Assembly (NCBI GenBank): GCA_013153135.1
Contig: JAADFA010000118.1
Span: forward strand, 1-21,175
Direction: 5' to 3'
Source of the DNA: Chloroflexota bacterium
GTDB taxonomy: Bacteria > Chloroflexota > Anaerolineae > Anaerolineales > DRMV01
Length of the DNA stretch: 21,175 nt
In this document: piece after piece, positions 7,018 through 14,323 of the stretch
Layout: each line of letters opens with the position of its first letter
Numbering within the stretch: the first letter of the stretch is position 1
The notes under the pieces: model-generated
The model's input: only the letters and a program-made list of their open reading frames with translations
Database searches by the model: none
Told to the model about the DNA's origin: nothing
Program-made: the position numbers and the translations under genes

Positions 7018-7723
7018 GACGAGTTGCCTCCGTAACGTGGAACGCGCGCTGCCAGGCCTGGACCTGGGGCACGGTGATATCGGTGAGGATGTGCACGCCC
7101 TGCTGACCGAGCCAATAGGACCACACAATGGCCGCGTCGTGGGGGTACAAAGCCTCGCAGCTCTGGATGAGGAAGGGGCCCCAACGCTTAGGGTACTCGT
7201 TCCGGGTGACCTGGGGCGCGAACAAGGCCTCAACCACGTACGTGCGCGCGGGGGCTGCGCCCTGGCGGGCGAGCAACGTATTCAACATATCAATCCACAT
7301 GTCAAAATCAACCATAATGTAGCCATCAATAGGCACGTCGTAATGCTCAATAAAGGCCTGGCGCAAGCGCGGGGCCCATGCGGGGTCCGCGCGCCAACCT
7401 TGAGGCGGCATTGGCACCCGCACGCCTTGAGGCGCGCCGTTCAAGTAATTGAAGGTCACCCGCAACCGTTGCGGCGAGACTGCGGGCCGGGTTTCGATGA
7501 GCCAAATGCTATAGGCCAAGGGGACTTGGGTCGCCGCGATGCGGTCCACGATGAGGAATGCGAAACGGCAGCCTTGGCCGCTTTGGCAGGACGTCGGGGT
7601 CGGCGTGGGTGGGCGTATCCAAGAGGTAACTTGGGCGGCCATCCAACGCAAGCCGAGCCAGACGAAAAACCCCAACACCAAAGCTGCCGCCGATGCAAGG
7701 AGCAAACGGCGTTCATCTGACAT
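6992..7723 (-). CDS. Exported protein with degenerate LytR-CpsA-Psr-like domain
   Basis: This 243-residue protein has an N-terminal signal anchor at about residues 7-29, a PTPTPT linker at about 40-44, then a roughly 195-residue domain. The segment PIDGYIMVDFDMWIDML at about 131-147 resembles the conserved LytR-CpsA-Psr (LCP) element in which a Tyr-x-x-Val-Asp-Phe strand leads into a helix. LCP enzymes transfer polyprenyl-linked glycopolymers to the cell wall. The conserved Arg and Asp residues that hold the lipid pyrophosphate are not obvious here, so catalytic activity is doubtful. It starts at ATG 7723 behind AAGGA and its end overlaps the decarboxylase start by 26 bases, implying coupling. 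Pairing with an enzyme of the polyprenyl precursor pathway is suggestive only. If the LCP match is wrong, it is an exported protein of unknown function. Confidence 0.6.
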   Translation of the reverse strand: MSDERRLLLASAAALVLGFFVWLGLRWMAAQVTSWIRPPTPTPTSCQSGQGCRFAFLIVDRIAATQVPLAYSIWLIETRPAVSPQRLRVTFNYLNGAPQGVRVPMPPQGWRADPAWAPRLRQAFIEHYDVPIDGYIMVDFDMWIDMLNTLLARQGAAPARTYVVEALFAPQVTRNEYPKRWGPFLIQSCEALYPHDAAIVWSYWLGQQGVHILTDITVPQVQAWQRAFHVTEATRHACTFTTR

Positions 7724-7792
7724 GCAGTCCTTCCCCAGGGGCGACCACGCGAGCGGCGAAGGTTCGCTCCCTGTAACGCGGGACGATGAGTA

Positions 7793-8812
7793 TTAGGCTT
7801 CGCGGCGCATATCGAGCACGGCCTCACCTACAACTCGGCCGGCTTTCAGGTCGGCCAGGGCTTCGTTCGCGCGCGTCCAGGGGTAAGGTTGGACCGTGGC
7901 TCGCACGGGGATGCGCGCAGCCAGGTCCAAAAATTCGACGCCGTCCTGATAGGTTGCGTTCGCGACGGTGCGCAACACGCGCTCGCCGTAAATCAGGTGA
8001 TACGGCATTTCGGGGATGGGGCTCATGTAGATAGCGTTGATGGCCACCGTGCCGCCAGGCCGCACCCGAGCCAAGGCCAGGGGCACGATCTCGCCCGCGG
8101 GGGCGAAGATGATCGCGCGGTCCAAGAGCACGTTGGGCTTATCGTGCGGTCCACCGACCCAAACCGCGCCGAGTTCACGCGCGTGGGCTTGCCGTTTGGG
8201 CGAACGGGTAAAGACGTAGACCTCCACGTTCCAATAGCGCGCGACCTGAATAGCCAGGTGTGCACTCGCGCCAAAGCCGAAGAGCCCGAGCCGCTCACCG
8301 GGTTGCACGCCCGCGACCTTGAGGGAGCGATAGCCGATGATGCCCGCGCAGAGCAGGGGCGCGGCCTCCAGGTCAGCTAGGCCCTGAGGCAGGGGGAGGA
8401 CGTAGTTCGCGTCCGCGATCATAGCCTCCGCGTAACCGCCGTCGACATGGAAGCCGGTGAACAGGGCGTTCGGGCACAAGTTTTCCTGCCCCCGGCGGCA
8501 GTATTCGCACGTACCGCAGGCTTTATAAAGCCAAGGCACACCCACGCGCTGGCCGATGCGGTTGGGATCCACGCCCGGGCCCACGGCCTCGATAACACCG
8601 ACGACCTGATGCCCTGGCGTGATCGGGAGCTTAGGCGGGCGGATATCGCCTTCCACGGTGTGCAAATCGGTATGGCACACGCCGCACGCGTGGATGCGCA
8701 AGCGAACCTGGCCGGGGCCAGGTTCGGGCAGGGGGACGGTTTCGAGTTTGAGAGGGTGAGCTTCCGCGGGGGCAAAGGCGTACAAACGCCACGCGCGCAT
8801 GGTCGCGGTCAT
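7793..8812 (-). CDS. Zinc-dependent alcohol dehydrogenase family protein
   Basis: This 339-residue medium-chain dehydrogenase has the catalytic zinc ligands Cys46 (in CGVCHTD), His68 (in PGHQVVG) and Cys155 (in LLCAGIIGY), plus the structural zinc cluster Cys99, Cys102, Cys105 and Cys113. The Rossmann Gly motif is GLFGFGASAH near residues 176-185. The GFGASAH and LLCAGIIGYRSLK combination matches the bacterial AdhA-like subfamily of zinc alcohol dehydrogenases. The substrate is not predictable; oxidation of primary alcohols or reduction of aldehydes with NAD(P) is usual. The start is ATG 8812 with GGAGG seven bases ahead. The gene lies 81 bases downstream of tRNA-Val on the same strand and could share its promoter. 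A 69-base gap separates it from the LytR-like gene. Confidence 0.92.
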   Translation of the reverse strand: MTATMRAWRLYAFAPAEAHPLKLETVPLPEPGPGQVRLRIHACGVCHTDLHTVEGDIRPPKLPITPGHQVVGVIEAVGPGVDPNRIGQRVGVPWLYKACGTCEYCRRGQENLCPNALFTGFHVDGGYAEAMIADANYVLPLPQGLADLEAAPLLCAGIIGYRSLKVAGVQPGERLGLFGFGASAHLAIQVARYWNVEVYVFTRSPKRQAHARELGAVWVGGPHDKPNVLLDRAIIFAPAGEIVPLALARVRPGGTVAINAIYMSPIPEMPYHLIYGERVLRTVANATYQDGVEFLDLAARIPVRATVQPYPWTRANEALADLKAGRVVGEAVLDMRREA

Positions 8813-8893
8813 GGGGGCACCTCCGGCGGGATTGTCACATTCGCGGCGAACCGTCGTATAGACTTTTAAAGGCGTAGCCGGGGCGCCGCGGTG

Positions 8894-8967
8894 TGGGCGG
8901 GGTGGGACTCGAACCCACGGCCTCCTCCTTGTAAGGGAGGCGCTCTAACCAGCTGAGCTACCCGCCC
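8894..8967 (-). tRNA. tRNA-Val (anticodon UAC)
   Basis: A full 74-base cloverleaf is present: acceptor GGGCGGG pairing with CCCGCCC plus discriminator A, D-arm GCTC/GAGC, a 5-bp anticodon stem CCTCC/GGAGG around loop CTTACAA (anticodon TAC, reading GUA valine codons), and T-arm GTGGG/CCCAC with TTCGAGT loop. CCA is not encoded. Confidence 0.96.
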
Positions 8968-8983
8968 AACAGGCTGGTCTACT

Positions 8984-9012
8984 ATTATACGCCTCCCCCA
9001 AGAGAGTCGCAA
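8984..9012 (-). promoter_or_regulatory. Promoter of tRNA-Val
   Basis: On the minus strand, TTGCGA (9012-9007) is separated by 17 bases from a perfect TATAAT (8989-8984). Initiation would fall close to position 8977, about 10 bases ahead of the tRNA. The downstream alcohol dehydrogenase gene may be read from it too. Confidence 0.8.
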
Positions 9013-9055
9013 GATTTCTCACGAAACTTTCCGTGCATGAACGACGTAAAAAGAC

Positions 9056-9061
9056 TATAAT
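9056..9061 (+). promoter_or_regulatory. -10 box of the Tad-like operon
   Basis: A perfect TATAAT lies 51 bases ahead of the first TadE-like start codon, in an AT-rich intergenic stretch. No good -35 hexamer is seen at the usual spacing, so an activator or alternative sigma factor may be involved. It is divergent from the tRNA-Val promoter about 45 bases away. Confidence 0.55.
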
Positions 9062-9112
9062 GGAGACAAGCAAAAAAGTTGTTGCTAGGTGCTTGTAGTG
9101 GAGGAGAGGGGT

Positions 9113-9763
9113 ATGCTACATAAACATCAAACAAGGAGGCGTTTGCGGGGCCAAAGCTTACTAGAACTTGCGCTTAGTCTCACAGTTATGTTGATTATCT
9201 TCAGTGGCCTTGTTGAAGTTGGTTTTTTGATTGGCCAATATTCACTGCTAGTTCAAGCTGCTCGGAACGGCGCCCGCTACGCTATTGACTTTGAACACAC
9301 CGACATAGAACCGGCATGTACGCCCGTGCGAACGCCCGCGTGTACGGACGCGGTCTGCGTGCGGGACTTTTACTGCGCGACAGCGGACACCGTTGAACGT
9401 AATTTGTCCTACCTTGGTGATACATCGACACCTTTAGACCCGGCCCGCGACGATATCATTATTTCCGTATTTACCATTAGCCGCGGCTTGGGGGTGGTTG
9501 CACGCTATCCAACGCCTACGGGCTGGTCATACTACGGCAACGAAAGATCCCAGTTTACCAACGCGGATGTGGAGCGCATGATCAACGAACGTGGACTGGC
9601 GTATATGGATATGGGTGCCGTCCTTGTCGAGATTGTTTATCATTACCACCATCGGTTGGGGCTTCCATGGATTGCGCCCTTTATTCCGAACCCTAAGCGA
9701 TTGCACGTGTACAGTTTCATGCCCCAAGATTCGGCGGCCCCAGATCCAACACCAACACCCTAA
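9113..9763 (+). CDS. TadE-like pseudopilin family protein
   Basis: The ATG at 9113 is chosen because GGAGGAGAGG lies at 9100-9109; a GTG eight codons upstream keeps the frame but has no ribosome site. The 216-residue protein opens with a basic stretch, then RGQSLLELAL with the conserved Glu at about residue 18 and a hydrophobic helix, then QAARNGARYA, the classical TadE signature. TadE-like proteins are minor pseudopilins of the tight-adherence (Flp) pilus. The exported part has a cluster of four Cys spaced x7, x4 and x5, probably disulfide-bonded, and the C-terminus ends in PTPTP. It is the first gene of a lower-GC five-gene unit. No Tad ATPase, secretin or prepilin peptidase is in the window. 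Confidence 0.82.
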   Translation: MLHKHQTRRRLRGQSLLELALSLTVMLIIFSGLVEVGFLIGQYSLLVQAARNGARYAIDFEHTDIEPACTPVRTPACTDAVCVRDFYCATADTVERNLSYLGDTSTPLDPARDDIIISVFTISRGLGVVARYPTPTGWSYYGNERSQFTNADVERMINERGLAYMDMGAVLVEIVYHYHHRLGLPWIAPFIPNPKRLHVYSFMPQDSAAPDPTPTP

Positions 9764-9791
9764 ACGAACGATTCTTTAAGGAGGGCTGACC

Positions 9792-11438
9792 ATGGGGCAC
9801 AAAGGGCATAAAAAGCGGGGGCAAATTCTGTTGATTTTCGCGGGTTCCATTCTGGCCTTGTTAGCCATTACCGGGCTCGCGTTGGATTTTGGCCAGTACT
9901 TGTTGCAGCGCGCTCACGCGCGCCGCGCGGTGGATGCAGCCGCTCTAGCCGCAGCGGCCCACTTCCGGGGCCAATACACTGATGTGGCTACAATGCGCGC
10001 GGGTATGGAAGCGGCCGCACGGGAGGTGTTGGCCCTTAATAACATCGATCCCCTCTCAATGCGCTTAATCACCACATTGGATATTGACCCTGACACAGGT
10101 CGACCCATATGCAACGACCCTGTCAAACGTCACCAAGACCCTTATCGTCATGTCTGCATCCCCCTACAACGCAAGAAGGTCTGGGTACAAATTGAAGCCA
10201 GCGCGCCCATGGCCTTTATGCGCATCTTCGGCTTTGATGAGATCCGCTTCCGCGTGGACGCTACGGGGGAAGCCGCCGCGCTGGACGTAGTGCTTGTATT
10301 GGATATCTCCACGTCCATGGTCGCGGAAAGCCAGCGGCCAGGCGAATCCCAAGCAGACACGGTTCAGCGCTGCAATCCGACAAATTCATGCTATCCCTTT
10401 GAATATGTGCGCGCGGCCGCAAAGCGCTTCGCGGAACGCATTTTGGATCTGCCGTGCAACGACCCCAATAACCCAGCCGACTGCATGGAACAGGACCGCA
10501 TGGCCTTGGTCGTGTTCTCTACCGGCTGGGAACGGAATATTACCGAATTCCGCGGTACGGGCTTTGTCTCCGTGGATAGTTCGGGCCGCGTAATCGACCG
10601 AGCAAAATGGTTCCACATCTACGATAGCAGCGATACCAGCTCACCCGAGAACATCAACACCGCGCTAAGTAAACTCAAGGTCTATCCTGACGCGACATCG
10701 GAATGCGCCGATGCAATCCGAAACTACGACGATACCTCGTTGTGTCCCAATACCAACATCGGTGGTGGACTCAAACTTGCTGGCGATATCTTTAGCCCAA
10801 CGACCCCTGAAGGGTTGGCTGGGCGCCCCGACGCGCTTTGGGTCGTGGTGCTCCTGACCGATGGCGCAGCGAACACAACCTTCCCCACGCCCGAGGACCT
10901 TATTAGCGGCGGCGACGCGGACCGCAACGGCATCCCCGACCGTCCCCTAGATACATTGCCTTTTGGCTACTGTCCGCCGCCGTTGAACAGCATGAGCTGG
11001 TACAGTACCGGTCGTCCTCCCTGCCGGGATGCCGATGCGGACACTGTACGTTTAGATCCCACGGACCCCAACTTTGATGCGGATGATTATGCTCGCTACC
11101 AAGCCCACTACGTAGCTTGTTCGCCAACCAATCCGGATCCTAGCTGCGCGATGCCAGGTCAGGGCGCGGTCATCTTCACCATCGGCCTCGGTGAAGCTGT
11201 AGAGCGCATCCCCAGCTACGACGACAAGCCCCACGGCGCCGCGCTCTTACGCTACATCGCCAACCTGGGCGACGATGGTCAGCTGGATACGGGCACGGCC
11301 GACCCGTGCTTCGGCGTTCCCTATAACCCGTACGTCGATAAACAATGTGGCAACTACTACTATCGCCGCTCGGGCTCCAATTTGCAAGCAGTGTTCGAGG
11401 ATATCGCCCGTCGTGTATTCACACGTTTGTCGCATTAG
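9792..11438 (+). CDS. TadG-like protein with von Willebrand factor A domain
   Basis: This 548-residue protein starts at ATG 9792 behind AAGGAGG. A basic N-terminus and RGQILLIFAGSIL helix (about 9-34) are followed by RRAVDAAALAAAA, the TadG signature. A VWA domain follows at about residues 165-540. Its metal-ion site DxSxS is at 171-175 (DISTS), and a second acidic position is Asp357 in LLTDGAAN. Between them and after them are long insertions, including a DADRNGIPD loop that resembles calcium-binding acidic loops. The protein has exactly 14 Cys, all falling in seven consecutive close pairs, which suggests seven local disulfides in the exported part. VWA domains of this type mediate adhesion or assembly through a bound metal ion. 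It lies between two TadE-like genes in one transcription unit. Confidence 0.85.
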   Translation: MGHKGHKKRGQILLIFAGSILALLAITGLALDFGQYLLQRAHARRAVDAAALAAAAHFRGQYTDVATMRAGMEAAAREVLALNNIDPLSMRLITTLDIDPDTGRPICNDPVKRHQDPYRHVCIPLQRKKVWVQIEASAPMAFMRIFGFDEIRFRVDATGEAAALDVVLVLDISTSMVAESQRPGESQADTVQRCNPTNSCYPFEYVRAAAKRFAERILDLPCNDPNNPADCMEQDRMALVVFSTGWERNITEFRGTGFVSVDSSGRVIDRAKWFHIYDSSDTSSPENINTALSKLKVYPDATSECADAIRNYDDTSLCPNTNIGGGLKLAGDIFSPTTPEGLAGRPDALWVVVLLTDGAANTTFPTPEDLISGGDADRNGIPDRPLDTLPFGYCPPPLNSMSWYSTGRPPCRDADADTVRLDPTDPNFDADDYARYQAHYVACSPTNPDPSCAMPGQGAVIFTIGLGEAVERIPSYDDKPHGAALLRYIANLGDDGQLDTGTADPCFGVPYNPYVDKQCGNYYYRRSGSNLQAVFEDIARRVFTRLSH

Positions 11439-11486
11439 TTGTCCGAATGGAAGGGAGATTTCGTCTTTGTTGAGGGAGGTTGTGCT

Positions 11487-14252
11487 ATGAAATGGCCACG
11501 CCTGCGTACACGGCCCAATGCCCAGGGCCTCATTGAGTTCGCAGTGGCATTACCCGTCGCGTTGTTGTTGATTTTGGGCACGTTGGAATTTGGCCGTTTG
11601 TTCCACGCGTGGAACGCCTTGACCCACGCAGCCAATGAAGGCGTACGCTACGCGGCATCCGGCGAATGGATGGACGAATTTTGCACGACGCCATGCGTCA
11701 ATGCTACGGGCGACCAGCTCAACCCGAACGCGATTAACCAGGCACGCGTACCATCCATCAAGAAAGTCACCACGGATGTCGCTTATGCCAGCGGCTTAGC
11801 TTTCGATCCGAACAATCCCGAAGGGCCAGGCTGGAAAAACCCCGGCTACTTTAAGGTTACGGTGTGCCGCTCGCGCTATGGTCCCGGAGACCCAACTTTG
11901 TACGTCGGCCCAACAGATACGGCACCGCCGCAGTGCATTCCCGTTGAAGATGCCGGCGATCCTTGGTTGGGTATCCCGGTCCAAGTGATTGTATCGGTTG
12001 TCTATGAACATCGATTGATCACGCCAGCCGTCAATCGCATCATACCTTCGGTAACTCTGTACGTAGAGCGGCAAGCGCCTCTGGAAATTTTCCGTGTCTC
12101 GCGCTCAGTCGAGGCCGCACCTACCTTCTTCATCCCGACCATCACGCCAACACCAACGAATACGCCGCCACCTACAGCAACGCCAACCAATACCCCAACC
12201 CCCACCGATACCGCCACACCGACCCCGACACCGACGCCGGGGTGCGACACGATTGACGTGACCATTAAATTCTTCAACTGGGATAACGCCCTCCGGCTAT
12301 ACGTGTACAACACAAGCGGTTTGCGTTTGCACATTGATGAAATTAAGCTCTACTGGGATACCAACGGTCTGAACAACGCCTATTTCGATCGCATGCTACG
12401 CGGTTGGTGGCCAGTACTCAACGATACGGATACAACCACATCCCCTATTCAGGTGAGTTTCTCGCCACCACAAACCATCAGCAGCATGGTTGTCTATCGC
12501 TATATCTTCCGCGACCAAGACACGAACCAACAAATCACAGCGACCACATTGGGCTCGTATGAATACACCGCGGAGTTGCAAACACGTTTGGTTGGAGAGG
12601 ACGGATTTGAGCTCTCATGTCCCATTACTGCGACATACGAGCCCTTCCACATTCGCATTATCAATCCACCAGTTGACCCACCAGATAGCGGTTCGTTGAT
12701 CCTGCGCAACTTTGATAGCGCCGAACGCGACCGAACTCGCTTTGAAGCCGAAGCTTGGGATCCCATGGTCGGCACCAACAACGGCGATGGGGTTCGGGCC
12801 GTGCGTTTCTACATCTACGGCTCATGGAGTGACTCTTGGCTCTACCGCCGCACATGGGAAACCACCCCACGCTTCTGCGCATTCGGCGGCGATGCAACTT
12901 GCAACGCTATGGGCAATACTTTATGGAATAAGCTACGCCGTGAGTATCCGAACGGTGCTTACCGCATTACCGCTGAAGGCATCCGTTCATCCTCGTGGTG
13001 GATCAGCCAACCCGTTGAACGTATCTTTTGGGTTGACAAGCCTGCGCCACCGTGTGATATGAGCGTCCGCAGCTTCAAAGTAGACAAAAACCAGACAAGG
13101 AGACTGTACCTTAAACTGCGCATCCGCAACAATGTAAGTTCGTCGGCAACCTACGCGCCATGGGAATTGGGGGAAATTTACTTCTGGTGGGAGGATGTCG
13201 TCGCATGGGATGGGGATCCTACCGCGGTGTTCGGTACGCGACGTTTCTACTGGTGGCCGCGGATGCCGGGCTTGAGTTCTACCGTTAAGAGCTTCGATCC
13301 CGCGCCGGGCGATACCACACCACCCGCAGAAGCACGGGACATCCAACGCGGCTATTACCTTGGTCAAGGACAAACGGGGGCTCTAACCATCCGCATGGAC
13401 CGCCAAGGCGTCAACGACGACCGAATCCTGGGTGGCAAATTCCAGGCCCGCGTCGTGTTCTATAGTTACGATGCGCAGGGCAATGTGATTGCAACGTGCA
13501 CAGTCGACGCGGCTATGGAGAAGGCCACACCGACACCCACGCCCACCGCAACGAACACACTGACACCGACCATCACGCCCACGCCGAGCAATACACCAAC
13601 GCCGTCCAATACCCCCACGCCGTCGAATACGCCAACTATTACCCCGACGCCAACGATCACACCGACCCCGACCATTACGCCGACAGCGTCCAATACGCCG
13701 ACACCGTCCAATACACCAACACCGAGCAACACGCCGACCAATACCCCAACGCCAACCAACACGGCCAAACCGACCGCGACGCCAACGCCGAATTGCAACA
13801 GCATCCGCATCCGCAACGCCTACGTAACCGGTGACCGGGTACACGTGGACATTGGGAACTACAACCCCGTGCCCGTCGAGCTGACCTACGCGGAGATTCA
13901 CTGGACGCCCTACTACCCCGACCAAATGGTGCAATTCTTCACCTGGGCAGGTCGACGTTATACCTCGTACTTGAACGACACCACGTCGCCCACAAGTGCT
14001 ACGTCACGGAACCTGTACATCATGCAATGGAGCACAGGCTCCTGGGAAGCGAATTTCGGGCGAGCGAGCAATCCGACCGCGCCTATCTACGGCACTTTTA
14101 TCGTCAATTTGACGCTCAGTGGTTGTTCGTTGAGCACTACCATCACCGTGCCGACCCCGACACCGACCTCAACGCCGCGACCGACCAGTACACCAACGCC
14201 AACGGTGATGCCATCGCCAACACCGACCGTACCTTCGGATTTTGATGGCTAG
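11487..14252 (+). CDS. 921-residue TadE-like fusion with Pro-Thr stalks and repeated Cys-bracketed domains
   Basis: The start is ATG 11487 behind GGGAGG at 11474-11479; an in-frame TTG at 11439 abuts the previous stop and has no ribosome site. Residues 11-40 carry the TadE signature (NAQGLIEFAVALP, Glu17, then a hydrophobic helix and HAANEGVRYAA). After a roughly 180-residue exported region comes Pro-Thr linker 1 (about 217-251) and module A (about 252-388). An Ig-like stretch (about 390-518) with VRFYIYG follows, then module B (about 521-678), Pro-Thr linker 2 (about 680-768), module C (about 769-886) and a Pro-Thr tail. Modules A, B and C each open with Cys-Asp/Asn, contain an E-I-x-x-x-W strand and close with a second Cys. 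Normal TadE proteins are near 150-250 residues, so this is a strongly enlarged pseudopilin, perhaps an adhesive tip. No function is known to me. Confidence 0.78.
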   Translation: MKWPRLRTRPNAQGLIEFAVALPVALLLILGTLEFGRLFHAWNALTHAANEGVRYAASGEWMDEFCTTPCVNATGDQLNPNAINQARVPSIKKVTTDVAYASGLAFDPNNPEGPGWKNPGYFKVTVCRSRYGPGDPTLYVGPTDTAPPQCIPVEDAGDPWLGIPVQVIVSVVYEHRLITPAVNRIIPSVTLYVERQAPLEIFRVSRSVEAAPTFFIPTITPTPTNTPPPTATPTNTPTPTDTATPTPTPTPGCDTIDVTIKFFNWDNALRLYVYNTSGLRLHIDEIKLYWDTNGLNNAYFDRMLRGWWPVLNDTDTTTSPIQVSFSPPQTISSMVVYRYIFRDQDTNQQITATTLGSYEYTAELQTRLVGEDGFELSCPITATYEPFHIRIINPPVDPPDSGSLILRNFDSAERDRTRFEAEAWDPMVGTNNGDGVRAVRFYIYGSWSDSWLYRRTWETTPRFCAFGGDATCNAMGNTLWNKLRREYPNGAYRITAEGIRSSSWWISQPVERIFWVDKPAPPCDMSVRSFKVDKNQTRRLYLKLRIRNNVSSSATYAPWELGEIYFWWEDVVAWDGDPTAVFGTRRFYWWPRMPGLSSTVKSFDPAPGDTTPPAEARDIQRGYYLGQGQTGALTIRMDRQGVNDDRILGGKFQARVVFYSYDAQGNVIATCTVDAAMEKATPTPTPTATNTLTPTITPTPSNTPTPSNTPTPSNTPTITPTPTITPTPTITPTASNTPTPSNTPTPSNTPTNTPTPTNTAKPTATPTPNCNSIRIRNAYVTGDRVHVDIGNYNPVPVELTYAEIHWTPYYPDQMVQFFTWAGRRYTSYLNDTTSPTSATSRNLYIMQWSTGSWEANFGRASNPTAPIYGTFIVNLTLSGCSLSTTITVPTPTPTSTPRPTSTPTPTVMPSPTPTVPSDFDG
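12134..12240 (+). repeat. Pro-Thr linker 1 repeat DNA
   Basis: Degenerate 6-base and 9-base repeats built from CCAAC, ACGCC and CACC units code for alternating Pro and Thr with Asn, Asp and Ala. It separates the TadE part from module A of the 921-residue protein. Confidence 0.65.
13528..13791 (+). repeat. Pro-Thr linker 2 repeat DNA (minisatellite-like)
   Basis: About 264 bases of short direct repeats code for a Pro-Thr stalk of close to 88 residues with recurring TPSNTPTPSNTP units. Several near-identical 18-base copies (for instance around 13600 and 13700) are present. The linker joins module B to module C. Repeats in multiples of three can change stalk length without frame loss. Confidence 0.75.
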
Positions 14253-14264
14253 CCCCTCGGCCTC

Positions 14265-14294
14265 GGGCTGGGGGTCGTACAAGGCCCCCAGCCC
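14265..14294 (+). terminator. Stem-loop after the 921-residue gene
   Basis: GGGCTGGGGG (14265-14274) pairs exactly with CCCCCAGCCC (14285-14294) around a 10-base loop, 12 bases after the stop. No U-run follows, so it may stabilise or attenuate rather than stop transcription into the next gene. Confidence 0.5.
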
Positions 14295-14323
14295 AACCCT
14301 TCCGGAACCAGGAGCATAATTCG

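Noticed and set aside
8894..8967. tRNA-Val as the attachment site of an integrated element carrying the Tad-like genes.
   Set aside because: The lower-GC unit lies on the 5' side of the tRNA, no integrase gene is in the window, and I saw no repeat of the tRNA 3' end near 15850.
12134..14236. CRISPR array suggested by the short regular repeats.
   Set aside because: The repeats are degenerate, 6-18 bases, in frame with a Pro-Thr coding sequence and have no spacer-sized unique segments.
14265..14294. Full intrinsic terminator separating the giant TadE gene from the next gene.
   Set aside because: The stem is strong but no U-run follows, so I list it only as a stem-loop of uncertain effect.
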